37,637 bases of DNA from a virus. The notes beneath the pieces were generated by a model. That model had not been told where the DNA came from, ran no database searches, and saw only the letters and a list, made by a program, of their open reading frames with translations. The position numbers and the translations under genes were made by a program. Shown here in pieces: positions 29,778-36,381 of this stretch; the stretch's first letter is position 1; the number at the start of each line of letters is the position of its first letter. The stretch lies in IMG/VR virus record IMGVR_UViG_3300027309_000018, positions 1 through 37,637 of that record, one strand, 5' to 3'.

Positions 29778-30107
29778 ATGGCCCGCCAAATCATCATTGC
29801 CATTTCCGCCGACGACGAGGGCCGCGTTGCCCTGACCACCAACCTGCCGCGCCCGGTGCCGGGGCGCGGCCTGCACACCGAGGACGCGGCCGCCCTGGAG
29901 CTGCTGCGCATGGCCCAGCACCTGCCCAACCTCGAAACCACCACCTACGACGCTAGCCACCTGGCGCCTGATGCGGCCGAGGCCTTCGACCTGATCCGCG
30001 AGCTGATCAACCCTGATGGCTACGGCTACTCGGTCACCGCCGAGGTCGGCAACGCCGCGCGCCGCGTGCTGCAGATCAAGGGGCAGCAGGTCGGTCTCCC
30101 GCTATGA
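29778..30107 (+). CDS. Hypothetical protein
   Basis: 109 residues from MARQIIIAISADDEGRVALTTNLPRPVPGR; AGGAGA about 9 bases before the ATG. Alternating strands and helices (AAALELLRMAQHLPNL, VGNAARRVLQIKGQQVG). It overlaps the HNH gene start by ATGA, so both are co-translated. Confidence 0.68.
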   Translation: MARQIIIAISADDEGRVALTTNLPRPVPGRGLHTEDAAALELLRMAQHLPNLETTTYDASHLAPDAAEAFDLIRELINPDGYGYSVTAEVGNAARRVLQIKGQQVGLPL

Positions 30108-30943
30108 GCAAGAACACGCCATGGCGTGCCGAGGATGACGCCTACCTGCGGGCGCACTACCCCACCCAGCCCACAGCCGCCGTCGCCGCGCACCTGCAGC
30201 GCTCGGCCAGGCATGTGCAGCAGCGCGCCTATGACCTGGGCGTGAAAAAGGTACCCGGCGCCAAGACCCTGCGCACCGGCCGCTGGACGGATCTCGATGA
30301 CTTGCTGCAGTTGCTGTATGCCGACATGCTCAACGAGGACCTGTGCGAGCTGCTAGGCATGCCCATGCAGGACATCGCCACAAGGGCCAGCCGCCTGGGC
30401 CTGCACAAGTCCCCTGCGGTGCTGACCCAGACCTACCGCGCTTCCATGCTGCGCCAGGGCCAGAGGCAGGGACAGTTCACCGCAGGGTTCAAGCCGTGGA
30501 ACAAGGGGAAGCACGGATACAGCGTGGAGCAGCGAAAAAGCCATTTCAAGGCCGGAAACAGGCCTCCGACCTGGGTGCCCGTGGGCACCGAGCGCTGGAC
30601 CACGCCGCCACGCGCGCTGCCACATGCAGCCCGCTACCTCAAGCGCAAGGTGGCCGAGCCAAACCGATGGGCGCTGGTGCACCGCATCGTGTGGGAGCAG
30701 CACCACGGCCCTATTCCGGAGGGACATGCCGTCATCTTCCATGACGGCGACACCTCAAATTTCGACATCAACAACCTGCGCTGCATCCCACGCGCAGAGC
30801 TGTCCCGCAGCAACGGGGCCGCCGTCCCCATCGACCTACTGCCCGTGTGGGAACTCACACGCCAGCTGGACCAAGAGATCAAGGAAATTGAGAAAGCCGA
30901 GCATGACCACCACCACAACCGACACCCAGCCCACGCCGACTGA
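30104..30943 (+). CDS. HNH endonuclease with two Myb/SANT-like DNA-binding units
   Basis: 279 residues. Residues 4-48 (WRAEDDAYLRAHYPTQPTAAVAAHLQRSARHVQQRAYDLGV) and 61-104 (WTDLDDLLQLLYADMLNEDLCELLGMPMQDIATRASRLGL) are two GcrA/SANT-like helix units. Residues about 186-230 form an HNH_3 nuclease: VHRIVWEQHHG (H193, H200-H201), IFHDGDTSNFDINNLR (N219, N223). This build is common in phage homing-type endonucleases. It sits inside an operon rather than in an intron. Confidence 0.85.
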   Translation: MSKNTPWRAEDDAYLRAHYPTQPTAAVAAHLQRSARHVQQRAYDLGVKKVPGAKTLRTGRWTDLDDLLQLLYADMLNEDLCELLGMPMQDIATRASRLGLHKSPAVLTQTYRASMLRQGQRQGQFTAGFKPWNKGKHGYSVEQRKSHFKAGNRPPTWVPVGTERWTTPPRALPHAARYLKRKVAEPNRWALVHRIVWEQHHGPIPEGHAVIFHDGDTSNFDINNLRCIPRAELSRSNGAAVPIDLLPVWELTRQLDQEIKEIEKAEHDHHHNRHPAHAD

Positions 30944-31256
30944 AACCAGCGGCATGGGCCAGCTTCAAGCGCTGCTGCTCCAGACCATCAAGGATCTGCG
31001 CAACGGCTCCACCACGCCCCAGATCGCCCGCGCCATCACCGACATCGGCCAGACCCTGGTGGCCAGCTCCCGCGCAGAGATCGAGTTTGCGCGGATCACC
31101 AAGGCTTCGCGCGTCGGCTTCCTGGACTCGCCAACGCTGCAAGCTGCATTGCCCAAACCCACGGCAGACGGGTCTGGCCAAACCACGCCACTGCCACCGG
31201 GCCAGCACTGGCAAGGCCTGGTCCACCGCACCAGCGACGAGGAGCCCACGCGATGA
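30903..31256 (+). CDS. Small helical hypothetical protein
   Basis: 117 residues; start overlaps the HNH gene by 41 bases. A Thr-rich N-terminus is followed by GQLQALLLQTIKDLRNGSTTPQIARAITDIGQTLVASSRAEIEFARITK, a helical bundle, and FLDSPTLQAAL. Resembles small proteins of Burkholderiales prophages with unknown role. Confidence 0.62.
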   Translation: MTTTTTDTQPTPTETSGMGQLQALLLQTIKDLRNGSTTPQIARAITDIGQTLVASSRAEIEFARITKASRVGFLDSPTLQAALPKPTADGSGQTTPLPPGQHWQGLVHRTSDEEPTR

Positions 31257-31391
31257 CTCAACATCAGCCCAAAGGCTCCATGTGCCAGACCTGCTGCGGC
31301 GGCAGCCGCGCCTGCGCCGCACTGCCTGAGCTGCGGCGCTGTAGCCCCCGTCCAGTTGGATGAAGGTGACGCCCTGCCGTGTGGCCATTGA
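31253..31391 (+). pseudogene. Zinc-ribbon protein split by a frameshift
   Basis: An ATGA-coupled frame starts MTQHQPKGSMCQTCCGGSR but soon leaves sense, ending at 31363. Another frame carries PHCLSCGAVAPVQLDEGDALPCGH and ends at 31391. Joined, they make one small protein with CxxCC, CxxC and CGH metal ligands, which fits a zinc ribbon. The break is near 31300-31315 in a GC-rich repeat. It may be a real mutation, a sequencing error or programmed. Confidence 0.5.
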
Positions 31392-31531
31392 AAACCCTTT
31401 GCACTGGCTTAATTGAGGAAGTTGTCGGAACAGACTGCAGGCGACTACAGCAAAAGACTGCGATATGTATAGAGCGGATGTGCTTATCTCGGAGAGTTTC
31501 AATCTCTCAACATCAAATAAAAAATCTACCG
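31392..31531. other. Gap before the tRNA-like RNA
   Basis: No gene seen. A short hairpin GAGAG-N7-CTCTC lies at about 31492-31508 in an A/T-rich context; composition shifts here from GC-rich to AT-rich. Confidence 0.4.
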
Positions 31532-31560
31532 TTGACAACCACAAACCCGTTTGTTATAAT
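31532..31560 (+). promoter_or_regulatory. Consensus sigma-70 promoter with operator in spacer
   Basis: TTGACA, 17 bases, TATAAT: both hexamers match consensus. The spacer holds the perfect dyad ACAAAC-CC-GTTTGT (31541-31554), placed where a bound repressor would block polymerase. It is not the CI operator sequence. Transcription should start near 31567, at the 5' end of the structure below. Confidence 0.85.
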
Positions 31561-31566
31561 TTTCAA

Positions 31567-31667
31567 ACAGTCATCTGGCGACGATTAATTAAAAGCAACA
31601 TTAATTAATCGGGTGGGTTCGAATCCCTCCTGACTAAAACACATTCTGGGAGTGTTTTTTAGTCAGG
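31567..31667 (+). ncRNA. tRNA-like small RNA followed by a hairpin
   Basis: Elements in order: AGTCA (31569-31573); an 8-base single strand; a perfect 11-bp stem CGATTAATTAA / TTAATTAATCG (31581-31591 and 31600-31610 or close) with an 8-base loop AAGCAACA; a T-arm-like hairpin GTGGG-TTCGAAT-CCCTC (31613-31629) with a canonical T-loop; then TGACT (31631-31635), which closes on AGTCA. No D stem and no normal anticodon arm. It is followed by CCTGACTAAAACAC / GTGTTTTTTAGTCAGG (31629-31667), whose left arm reuses TGACT. This could be a terminator or an alternative fold. A remnant of a tRNA att site is the other reading. Confidence 0.55.
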
Positions 31668-32574
31668 GGCGCCTTCGCTCTCTTCCCAAGAGCTCTGGTT
31701 TTCTAGCTCTTATTTCGTCTTCCAAAGATGCGTCAAGCCTTGCGTATTTTAGGCTTTTGCACGCTAGCAGCTGTTCTACAGTTAATTCAATAGACTGCCG
31801 AAGATCGGCACGTTCCATGTTGCATCCCTTAAGTGATGCTTCTTTGAAATTGCAATTTTTAAACCGCGTCGAATGAAAGTCGGAGTCATCCAATTCCGCC
31901 TTGAAAAAATCCACGCCGTCCAAATTGCCAGCTCTCATCTTTCCTTTATTAAACTTAAAATACCTCATGGGACAATTTTCAATACTCACATTATTGAAAT
32001 TTGCTCCAATTGCAAAAGCTCCACGAAAGCTTGTGTTAGAGAATATTGATCCTTCAAAATTTGAACCATTCAAAACTGCGCCCATAGCCTGCGAGTTTGA
32101 CAAATTCAATTTCTTGGGCTTTGTTTTTATTAAAGCACATTTTGATATATCGATTGAATAAATTTTAAGATCCTGCAAGCGACGTATATTTGCATAATTT
32201 TTAAATGATGCTTCTGCCGAAAACCAGAATCTAGTATCGTCAATATTTTCTTTGTATTTTCTAATAAGCCCCAATCTTTCATGCTTGGTCATCACAAAAT
32301 ACAAACCAATGCTAAAAACAAGGAAGTCGATAGCACTGCTATGCATATTGGTGACAAGCCCTGCATAAAAAGAATCCTGCCCCCAAAGAGAATATTTCAC
32401 ATAAATTGGGAGTCTTTCGTACAATATTGTAGCGATTATTATTGCAATCAAGAAAACAATAAAGACCCTAAATAACGATATTACTCGACCATCTTTCGCC
32501 AGAAATTCGATGATTTTTGCAAACACATTTTTATTTTCTTCTTCTGTATAATTTTGATTTCTCATATTTATCAT
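31663..32574 (-). CDS. Two-TM pentapeptide-repeat protein (moron)
   Basis: About 303 residues. Two membrane helices at about 36-55 (FRVFIVFLIAIIIATILY) and 79-98 (AIDFLVFSIGLYFVM). Cytoplasmic pentapeptide-like repeats from about 150 to 260: LNLSNSQAMGAVLNGSNFEGS, SFRGAFAIGANFNNV, NLDGVDFFKAELDDSDF, ASLKGCNMERADLRQ. Strongly AT-rich, unlike the phage core, and antisense to the left arm. Membrane pentapeptide proteins occur in exclusion or abortive systems; no role is proven. ATG at 32574 chosen; another at 32565 is possible; neither has a clear ribosome-binding site. Confidence 0.75.
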   Translation of the reverse strand: MINMRNQNYTEEENKNVFAKIIEFLAKDGRVISLFRVFIVFLIAIIIATILYERLPIYVKYSLWGQDSFYAGLVTNMHSSAIDFLVFSIGLYFVMTKHERLGLIRKYKENIDDTRFWFSAEASFKNYANIRRLQDLKIYSIDISKCALIKTKPKKLNLSNSQAMGAVLNGSNFEGSIFSNTSFRGAFAIGANFNNVSIENCPMRYFKFNKGKMRAGNLDGVDFFKAELDDSDFHSTRFKNCNFKEASLKGCNMERADLRQSIELTVEQLLACKSLKYARLDASLEDEIRARKPELLGRERRRP

Positions 32575-32617
32575 CAAACTCGAATTTCGAAGTTATTTCT
32601 TAGCAATTTCAAGCAAC

Positions 32618-32632
32618 ATACTCAATGAGTAT
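32618..32632. promoter_or_regulatory. Palindrome upstream of the pentapeptide gene
   Basis: ATACTCA-A-TGAGTAT is a perfect 15-base palindrome 44-58 bases before the start. On the minus strand it contains TATACT, a possible -10, so it may be an operator. Confidence 0.5.
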
Positions 32633-32711
32633 AGCAATTTAATTCCACAAAATAAATGGTCAATATAATATTCTCATATTCATTATGAAATTAGACACTC
32701 AGTAGCAAATC

Positions 32712-32755
32712 CTAACCTCTAGAAGCCCGTTTGGCAGTCGTCAATCGGGCTTTTT
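32712..32755. repeat. Moron boundary element, copy 1 (terminator/promoter)
   Basis: CTAACCTCT then AAGCCCG-N16-CGGGCTT and a T-run: a plus-strand terminator. On the minus strand CTGCCA, 17 bases, TAGGAT make a weak promoter overlapping it, directed at the pentapeptide gene. The loop TTTGGCAGTCG is conserved in copy 2 (34279-34323). Confidence 0.7.
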
Positions 32756-32769
32756 GCATGAAACCCACA

Positions 32770-33060
32770 ATGTCGGAGAACAGCAAGATCGAATGAACTG
32801 ATCACCCGTTAACCCATTGAAAGGCGGCCAGAAGATCGACCCAGGCTGCAACCATTGCTACGCCGAGCTCCGCAATGCGCGGTTCGCAGGCGGCCAAGCG
32901 GTGATCTTTGGTTCGCGCTCGCCGCACCATCCCTGCCATGTGATCATGCCGCGCCTCAGGCCGCCAGCTCGACGACGACACCTGGAACGAAACGCCCGCC
33001 AGCTACCTCCGCAACCATCCCCCGAAGCCGCCCGACACTGTCGCGAGCAGTCTTCCTCAT
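32770..33060 (+). pseudogene. Remnant of a Gp37/Gp68 (DUF5131) family gene
   Basis: MSENSKIE followed by an in-frame TGA where the family has W (SKIEWTDHT). A shifted frame then carries KIDPGCNHCYAE, the radical-SAM-like cysteine motif of DUF5131 phage proteins. It breaks off early, and a further frame gives a C-terminal-like piece (LDDDTWNETPASYLRN). Length is about a third of the intact family, so there is a large internal deletion plus stops. Not functional. Confidence 0.7.
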
Positions 33061-33119
33061 CTTCACACAATTCCCCGCCAACCTAGGATGCTCGCGCTGC
33101 GCCACACCAGAAACCAACC

Positions 33120-33413
33120 ATGACCGCATACAAAGAACTGCTGGCCCGCAAGGCTGAAATCGATGCCCAGATCGCATCTGCTCAGACAGAGGTCAAAGCG
33201 AAGGCCGTGACCGAGGCCCGCGCGCTGATCGCAGAGCACGGCCTAACCGCTGTCGATGTCTTTCCGGCCCCGGGCAAGAAGGCCACCAGCGTGGGAGCGC
33301 CGAAGTACCGCGACCCCGCCACCGGCGTGACCTGGACAGGCCGGGGAAAGCCGCCGAATTGGATCAACGGTAAGGACCGCGAGCAATTCCTGATCGAAAC
33401 GGCCAAAAGTTAG
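33120..33413 (+). CDS. H-NS-like nucleoid protein
   Basis: 97 residues. N-terminal coiled coil (ELLARKAEIDAQIASAQTEVKAKAVTEARALIAEHGL) for dimerisation; C-terminal YRDPATGVTWTGRGKPPNWI, the AT-DNA-binding motif of Burkholderiales H-NS proteins. It would bind AT-rich DNA, and AT-rich genes lie on both sides (31663-32574 and 33630-34250), so it may silence the morons in the lysogen or offset host H-NS (inference). Confidence 0.9.
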   Translation: MTAYKELLARKAEIDAQIASAQTEVKAKAVTEARALIAEHGLTAVDVFPAPGKKATSVGAPKYRDPATGVTWTGRGKPPNWINGKDREQFLIETAKS

Positions 33414-33463
33414 GCAACCGGCTGCCGATACACCAAGCAAGGAGGTGCGCGCCAAGTCTAGGC

Positions 33464-33503
33464 GGCGCCTCAAGCACCTGGGTGTGCGCGCCAGGGTTTT
33501 TTC
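33464..33503 (+). terminator. Probable terminator after the H-NS gene
   Basis: GGCGC and GCGCC outer arms, GCAC and GTGC inner arms, with a 5-base bulge, then AGGGTTTTTT. About 50 bases after the stop codon. Confidence 0.55.
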
Positions 33504-33629
33504 TTTCAACACATTCTCGTGATATTGATCGCAGGCAAGAGTCAGGGAGCTAATAGCAAGCCTGCAAAAATACAGATCTGGCTATAACCATCATCACAGA
33601 AGCCATGCAAACCAATAAAATACCATTAA

Positions 33630-34250
33630 TTAGCTTTTCTGCGTCACTGAGACCCCTTCACCCTCAACAAAATTAGTTAACGATGAGCATGCATCACAAA
33701 GATTATTTATATAATAATCTGTATATACCAGCAATGGGTTAAAAACCCCCTTGACGAAATTAAATTTCTGATCTTTACACCTTTCCAGATGTGGTTTCAA
33801 TTGGCGCAATGACTCTAGTGCGATGGCCATTGACTTAGCGAAATCATCATCTACATGTACCATCCTGAGACAAAACTCTTGATCCGGTATTCCACCAATT
33901 TTCAGAATATTGCTTAGCTCTGTAACAAATTGACCATTTGTTCCCACGGGGATATCATCATATTTTCCCCTGAATTTTACTAATGCATCGACAGCAGACT
34001 TCAAATTAGACAGAAGGGAAACACCAATAATCGCCGCCTCTGCACGCTGAGCTTTTTCCTTTCGTTTATGCTCATACTTAATAGGGCGCATTGAAGCCCA
34101 AGCAGCACCAAAAATTGCCGCAATAGAACCAAATGCCTGGACCCAGCTGGCCCATTCTGATTTTGTCAAGCACGGAAAAATGCAGCCGTTCTGAGACTCG
34201 GCTAGAGCCACCGCAGCGCCAATACCTTTAATCAACTGATCCACTTCCAT
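33630..34250 (-). CDS. One-TM protein of unknown function (moron)
   Basis: 206 residues. One membrane helix at about 34-54 (ASWVQAFGSIAAIFGAAWASM), then a helical cytoplasmic domain with basic juxtamembrane residues (KYEHKRKEKAQR) and Cys/Asp/Phe-rich C-terminus (VYTDYYINNLCDACSSLTNF). AAGGAG 7 bases before the ATG. AT-rich and antisense to the left arm. Its leader (GGAGAGGGC-ATG) matches that of the EVE-like-HNH gene. No family recognised; exclusion or defence would fit its topology but is a guess. Confidence 0.65.
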   Translation of the reverse strand: MEVDQLIKGIGAAVALAESQNGCIFPCLTKSEWASWVQAFGSIAAIFGAAWASMRPIKYEHKRKEKAQRAEAAIIGVSLLSNLKSAVDALVKFRGKYDDIPVGTNGQFVTELSNILKIGGIPDQEFCLRMVHVDDDFAKSMAIALESLRQLKPHLERCKDQKFNFVKGVFNPLLVYTDYYINNLCDACSSLTNFVEGEGVSVTQKS

Positions 34251-34278
34251 CGCCCTCTCCTTTCATGAGCGGCGAATA

Positions 34279-34323
34279 CTAACCTCTCAAAGCCCGTTTG
34301 GCAGTCGCCTTTCGGGCTTTTTT
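34279..34323. repeat. Moron boundary element, copy 2 (terminator/promoter)
   Basis: CTAACCTCT, AAGCCCG-N16-CGGGCTT and six T: plus-strand terminator with the same loop length and loop start (TTTGGCAGTCG) as copy 1. On the minus strand CTGCCA, 17 bases, TAGTAT point at the one-TM gene 40 bases away. Confidence 0.72.
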
Positions 34324-34343
34324 CCGTTTTGAGGCCTCAATCC

Positions 34344-35300
34344 ATGGCGACAAAGCACGTCATTTCTGTGAGCGGCGGCAAGGACAGCACAGCCGTGCTG
34401 CTGCTCGCCCTGGAACGCTGTCCGCCCGGCAGCGTGGTTCCGATCTTCTGCGACACGGGCAACGAGCACCAGGCCGTCTATGACTACTTGGCCTATCTGG
34501 AGCAGGCCCTGGGCGTGACCATCCACCGGCTGCGCGCGGACTTCAGCCGCCAGCTGCTGGCCAAGCGCATGTTTATCGCCCGTGACGTGCGCACGGGGCG
34601 CGACAAGGCCGGCCGCCGCCTGCGCTGGTCGAACAAGGCCAAGCGTCGCGCCCTGGCCGTGATGCACCCGAGCGGCAACCCGTTCCTAGATCTGTGCATG
34701 TGGAAGGGCCGTTTCCCGTCTCGCATGGCCCAGTTCTGTACCGAGGAATTGAAGCGCAACATGGCCGTAGGCTTCCAGATGGATCTAATGGACGCCGGCT
34801 ATTGCGTCATCAGCTGGCAGGGCGTGCGCCGCGACGAATCCCAGCGCCGCCGCAATGCCAAGAAGGCCGAGCGCGTGGCGCCGCGGCTGCGCATCCTCCG
34901 GCCCATCGTGGACTGGACAGCCGCCCAGGTATTCGACCTGGCCGCCTCGCGGCGCGTGCAGCCGAATCCCCTCTATCTGCAGGGCATGGGCCGCGTCGGC
35001 TGCATGCCCTGCATCAACTGCGGCAAAGACGAGCTGCGCCAGATCGCCGTACGTTGGCCCGAGCACATCGAACGCATCGCCGAATGGGAGCGAATCGTCA
35101 GCGCGTGCTCGAAGCGAGGTGGATCAACCTTCATGACTGACACCCACCTCGGGCAGGACCGGCGCCAGGTCTTCGCAGATCTGCACATCTGGTCACGCAT
35201 CGAGTGGGCCAAGACAACGCGCGGCGGCCGGCAGTACGACCTGCTGGTCGGCCTGGACGAACCAACCGCATGCTCATCAGTCTACGGCCTGTGCGAGTAG
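34344..35300 (+). CDS. PAPS-reductase-family PP-loop protein
   Basis: 318 residues from MATKHVISVSGGKDSTA. The PP-loop SGGKDS (10-15) binds and activates with ATP. C132 (AQFCTEELK) and C220, C223, C226 (GCMPCINCGKDEL) form a likely [4Fe-4S] site, as in DndC and related enzymes; GVRRDES (160-166) is conserved. Classic PAPS reductases lack this cysteine set, so sulfate reduction is unlikely. Possible roles are DNA or tRNA modification, perhaps thiolation. Phages carry many such genes without proven function. No dnd partners are seen here. Confidence 0.8.
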   Translation: MATKHVISVSGGKDSTAVLLLALERCPPGSVVPIFCDTGNEHQAVYDYLAYLEQALGVTIHRLRADFSRQLLAKRMFIARDVRTGRDKAGRRLRWSNKAKRRALAVMHPSGNPFLDLCMWKGRFPSRMAQFCTEELKRNMAVGFQMDLMDAGYCVISWQGVRRDESQRRRNAKKAERVAPRLRILRPIVDWTAAQVFDLAASRRVQPNPLYLQGMGRVGCMPCINCGKDELRQIAVRWPEHIERIAEWERIVSACSKRGGSTFMTDTHLGQDRRQVFADLHIWSRIEWAKTTRGGRQYDLLVGLDEPTACSSVYGLCE

Positions 35301-35304
35301 CTGT

Positions 35305-36240
35305 TCAGTGGGGAAGCTTCGCTATCCTGGCCCGATGGAGCGCTAAATATGCCTTCTGCTGGGCAAGGAAGGGGCCGACATTCATTTGTAGATCCAGCCC
35401 CCAGGCGATCATTGCCTTCACCACCCATGCCCCGGCAGTGATGATCTGCCCCTCATCCGTAAAGCTGATCAGGTGTCGATCAAACAGGCGGTCAACGTGA
35501 GGTGACAGCAGCAGCCCATTGTGTCCATCCAGCCGCTCTTCGTTCGTGGAATCCTTCCAAGGCTTGATGTGGCTGGCCACCAGAAGCCGGGAGTCTGAAA
35601 CTCCAGTGAGGCGGCAGCGCTTTTCAATCTGCATGAGGTTGGTGCGATAGATGCCCTGGCCACGGCGCGCTTTCACCAACTGCTCGATCTCTGTGGATGA
35701 AAGCGTGGGGGATGCGCTGAGCTCCTGCTGAACCTGGTCTTCTTCCAGTTCCACCAGCTGCTCATCGTATAACTCCAGCGCTGCGTCATTGGCCTTGCCA
35801 GCCAGGTCCAAGATCTTCTCGCCCAGTGCCTGAGACACCGAGGCAAGGTACACGCCCTGGTTGCCGTCTCCGTTAGCACGGATGGGCGAGTACTTCTCTG
35901 GCAGATCGCTGGCCAACACGCCCATGTGGTGCTTGGGCCGAACTGGGCTTTCGAGCCGTTCCCATGCGACGGGCACCAGCCAACCATCAGCGTGCCACGC
36001 ATCGCCAGCCTTGCCGAAATCGTCGGGCTTGCCCTCGTCTCGGTATCCGGACGTAGCTACGCCAATCGCTTTGACCTGGCCGTCTGCATACGAGATCACC
36101 GTGTCGCCCTTCTTCACCAGGCGCAGATTTTCATAGGTCTGGTTGTACCCGCCATTGGCCTTGCGCTGAGGGCTCCAGATGTACCCGCCTTCGATCTCGG
36201 ACTTGAAAGTCTGTTTGTGATTGACCCACCAATACGCCAT
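35305..36240 (-). CDS. EVE-like-HNH endonuclease, possible modification-dependent restriction enzyme
   Basis: 311 residues. Residues about 1-135 (YWWVNHKQTFKSEIEGGYIWSPQ, LVKKGDTVISYADGQVKAIGVA) resemble an EVE/PUA-like reader, which flips modified bases. Residues about 195-262 are an HNH_2 nuclease: ASHIKPW (H224), DGHNGLLLSPHVDRLFD (H240, N241, D250). EVE-HNH proteins such as VcaM4I cut DNA with modified cytosine. A type IV-like anti-phage role is likely. It ends 4 bases from the PAPS-reductase gene, antisense. A hairpin covers its ribosome-binding site. Confidence 0.85.
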   Translation of the reverse strand: MAYWWVNHKQTFKSEIEGGYIWSPQRKANGGYNQTYENLRLVKKGDTVISYADGQVKAIGVATSGYRDEGKPDDFGKAGDAWHADGWLVPVAWERLESPVRPKHHMGVLASDLPEKYSPIRANGDGNQGVYLASVSQALGEKILDLAGKANDAALELYDEQLVELEEDQVQQELSASPTLSSTEIEQLVKARRGQGIYRTNLMQIEKRCRLTGVSDSRLLVASHIKPWKDSTNEERLDGHNGLLLSPHVDRLFDRHLISFTDEGQIITAGAWVVKAMIAWGLDLQMNVGPFLAQQKAYLALHRARIAKLPH

Positions 36241-36242
36241 GG

Positions 36243-36266
36243 CCCTCTCCTTTTCGGCAGAGAGGG
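36243..36266 (-). promoter_or_regulatory. Hairpin over the EVE-like-HNH ribosome-binding site
   Basis: On the minus strand CCCTCTC-N10-GAGAGGG, a perfect 7-bp stem ending two bases before the ATG. The AAGGAG site lies in and next to the right arm, so folding would limit translation of a potentially toxic nuclease. Confidence 0.6.
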
Positions 36267-36287
36267 TAAGCCATTTGTCCTGACATC

Positions 36288-36308
36288 GCCCGCATTCGCG
36301 GGCTTTTT
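36288..36308 (+). terminator. Terminator before DUF4224
   Basis: GCCCGC-ATTC-GCGGGC then five T. It would stop plus-strand (antisense) transcripts before DUF4224 and integrase unless antitermination acts. Confidence 0.75.
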
Positions 36309-36381
36309 CATATCCACCCCATGAGCCCGACCCAACCCCAGTGCCAGCGCCCGATGGCCTTTATTTTGAAAGGTGCCCACC

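Noticed and set aside
31611-31637. Complete tRNA gene
   Set aside because: There is a T-arm but no D arm, anticodon arm or full acceptor stem, so it is kept only as a tRNA-like element.
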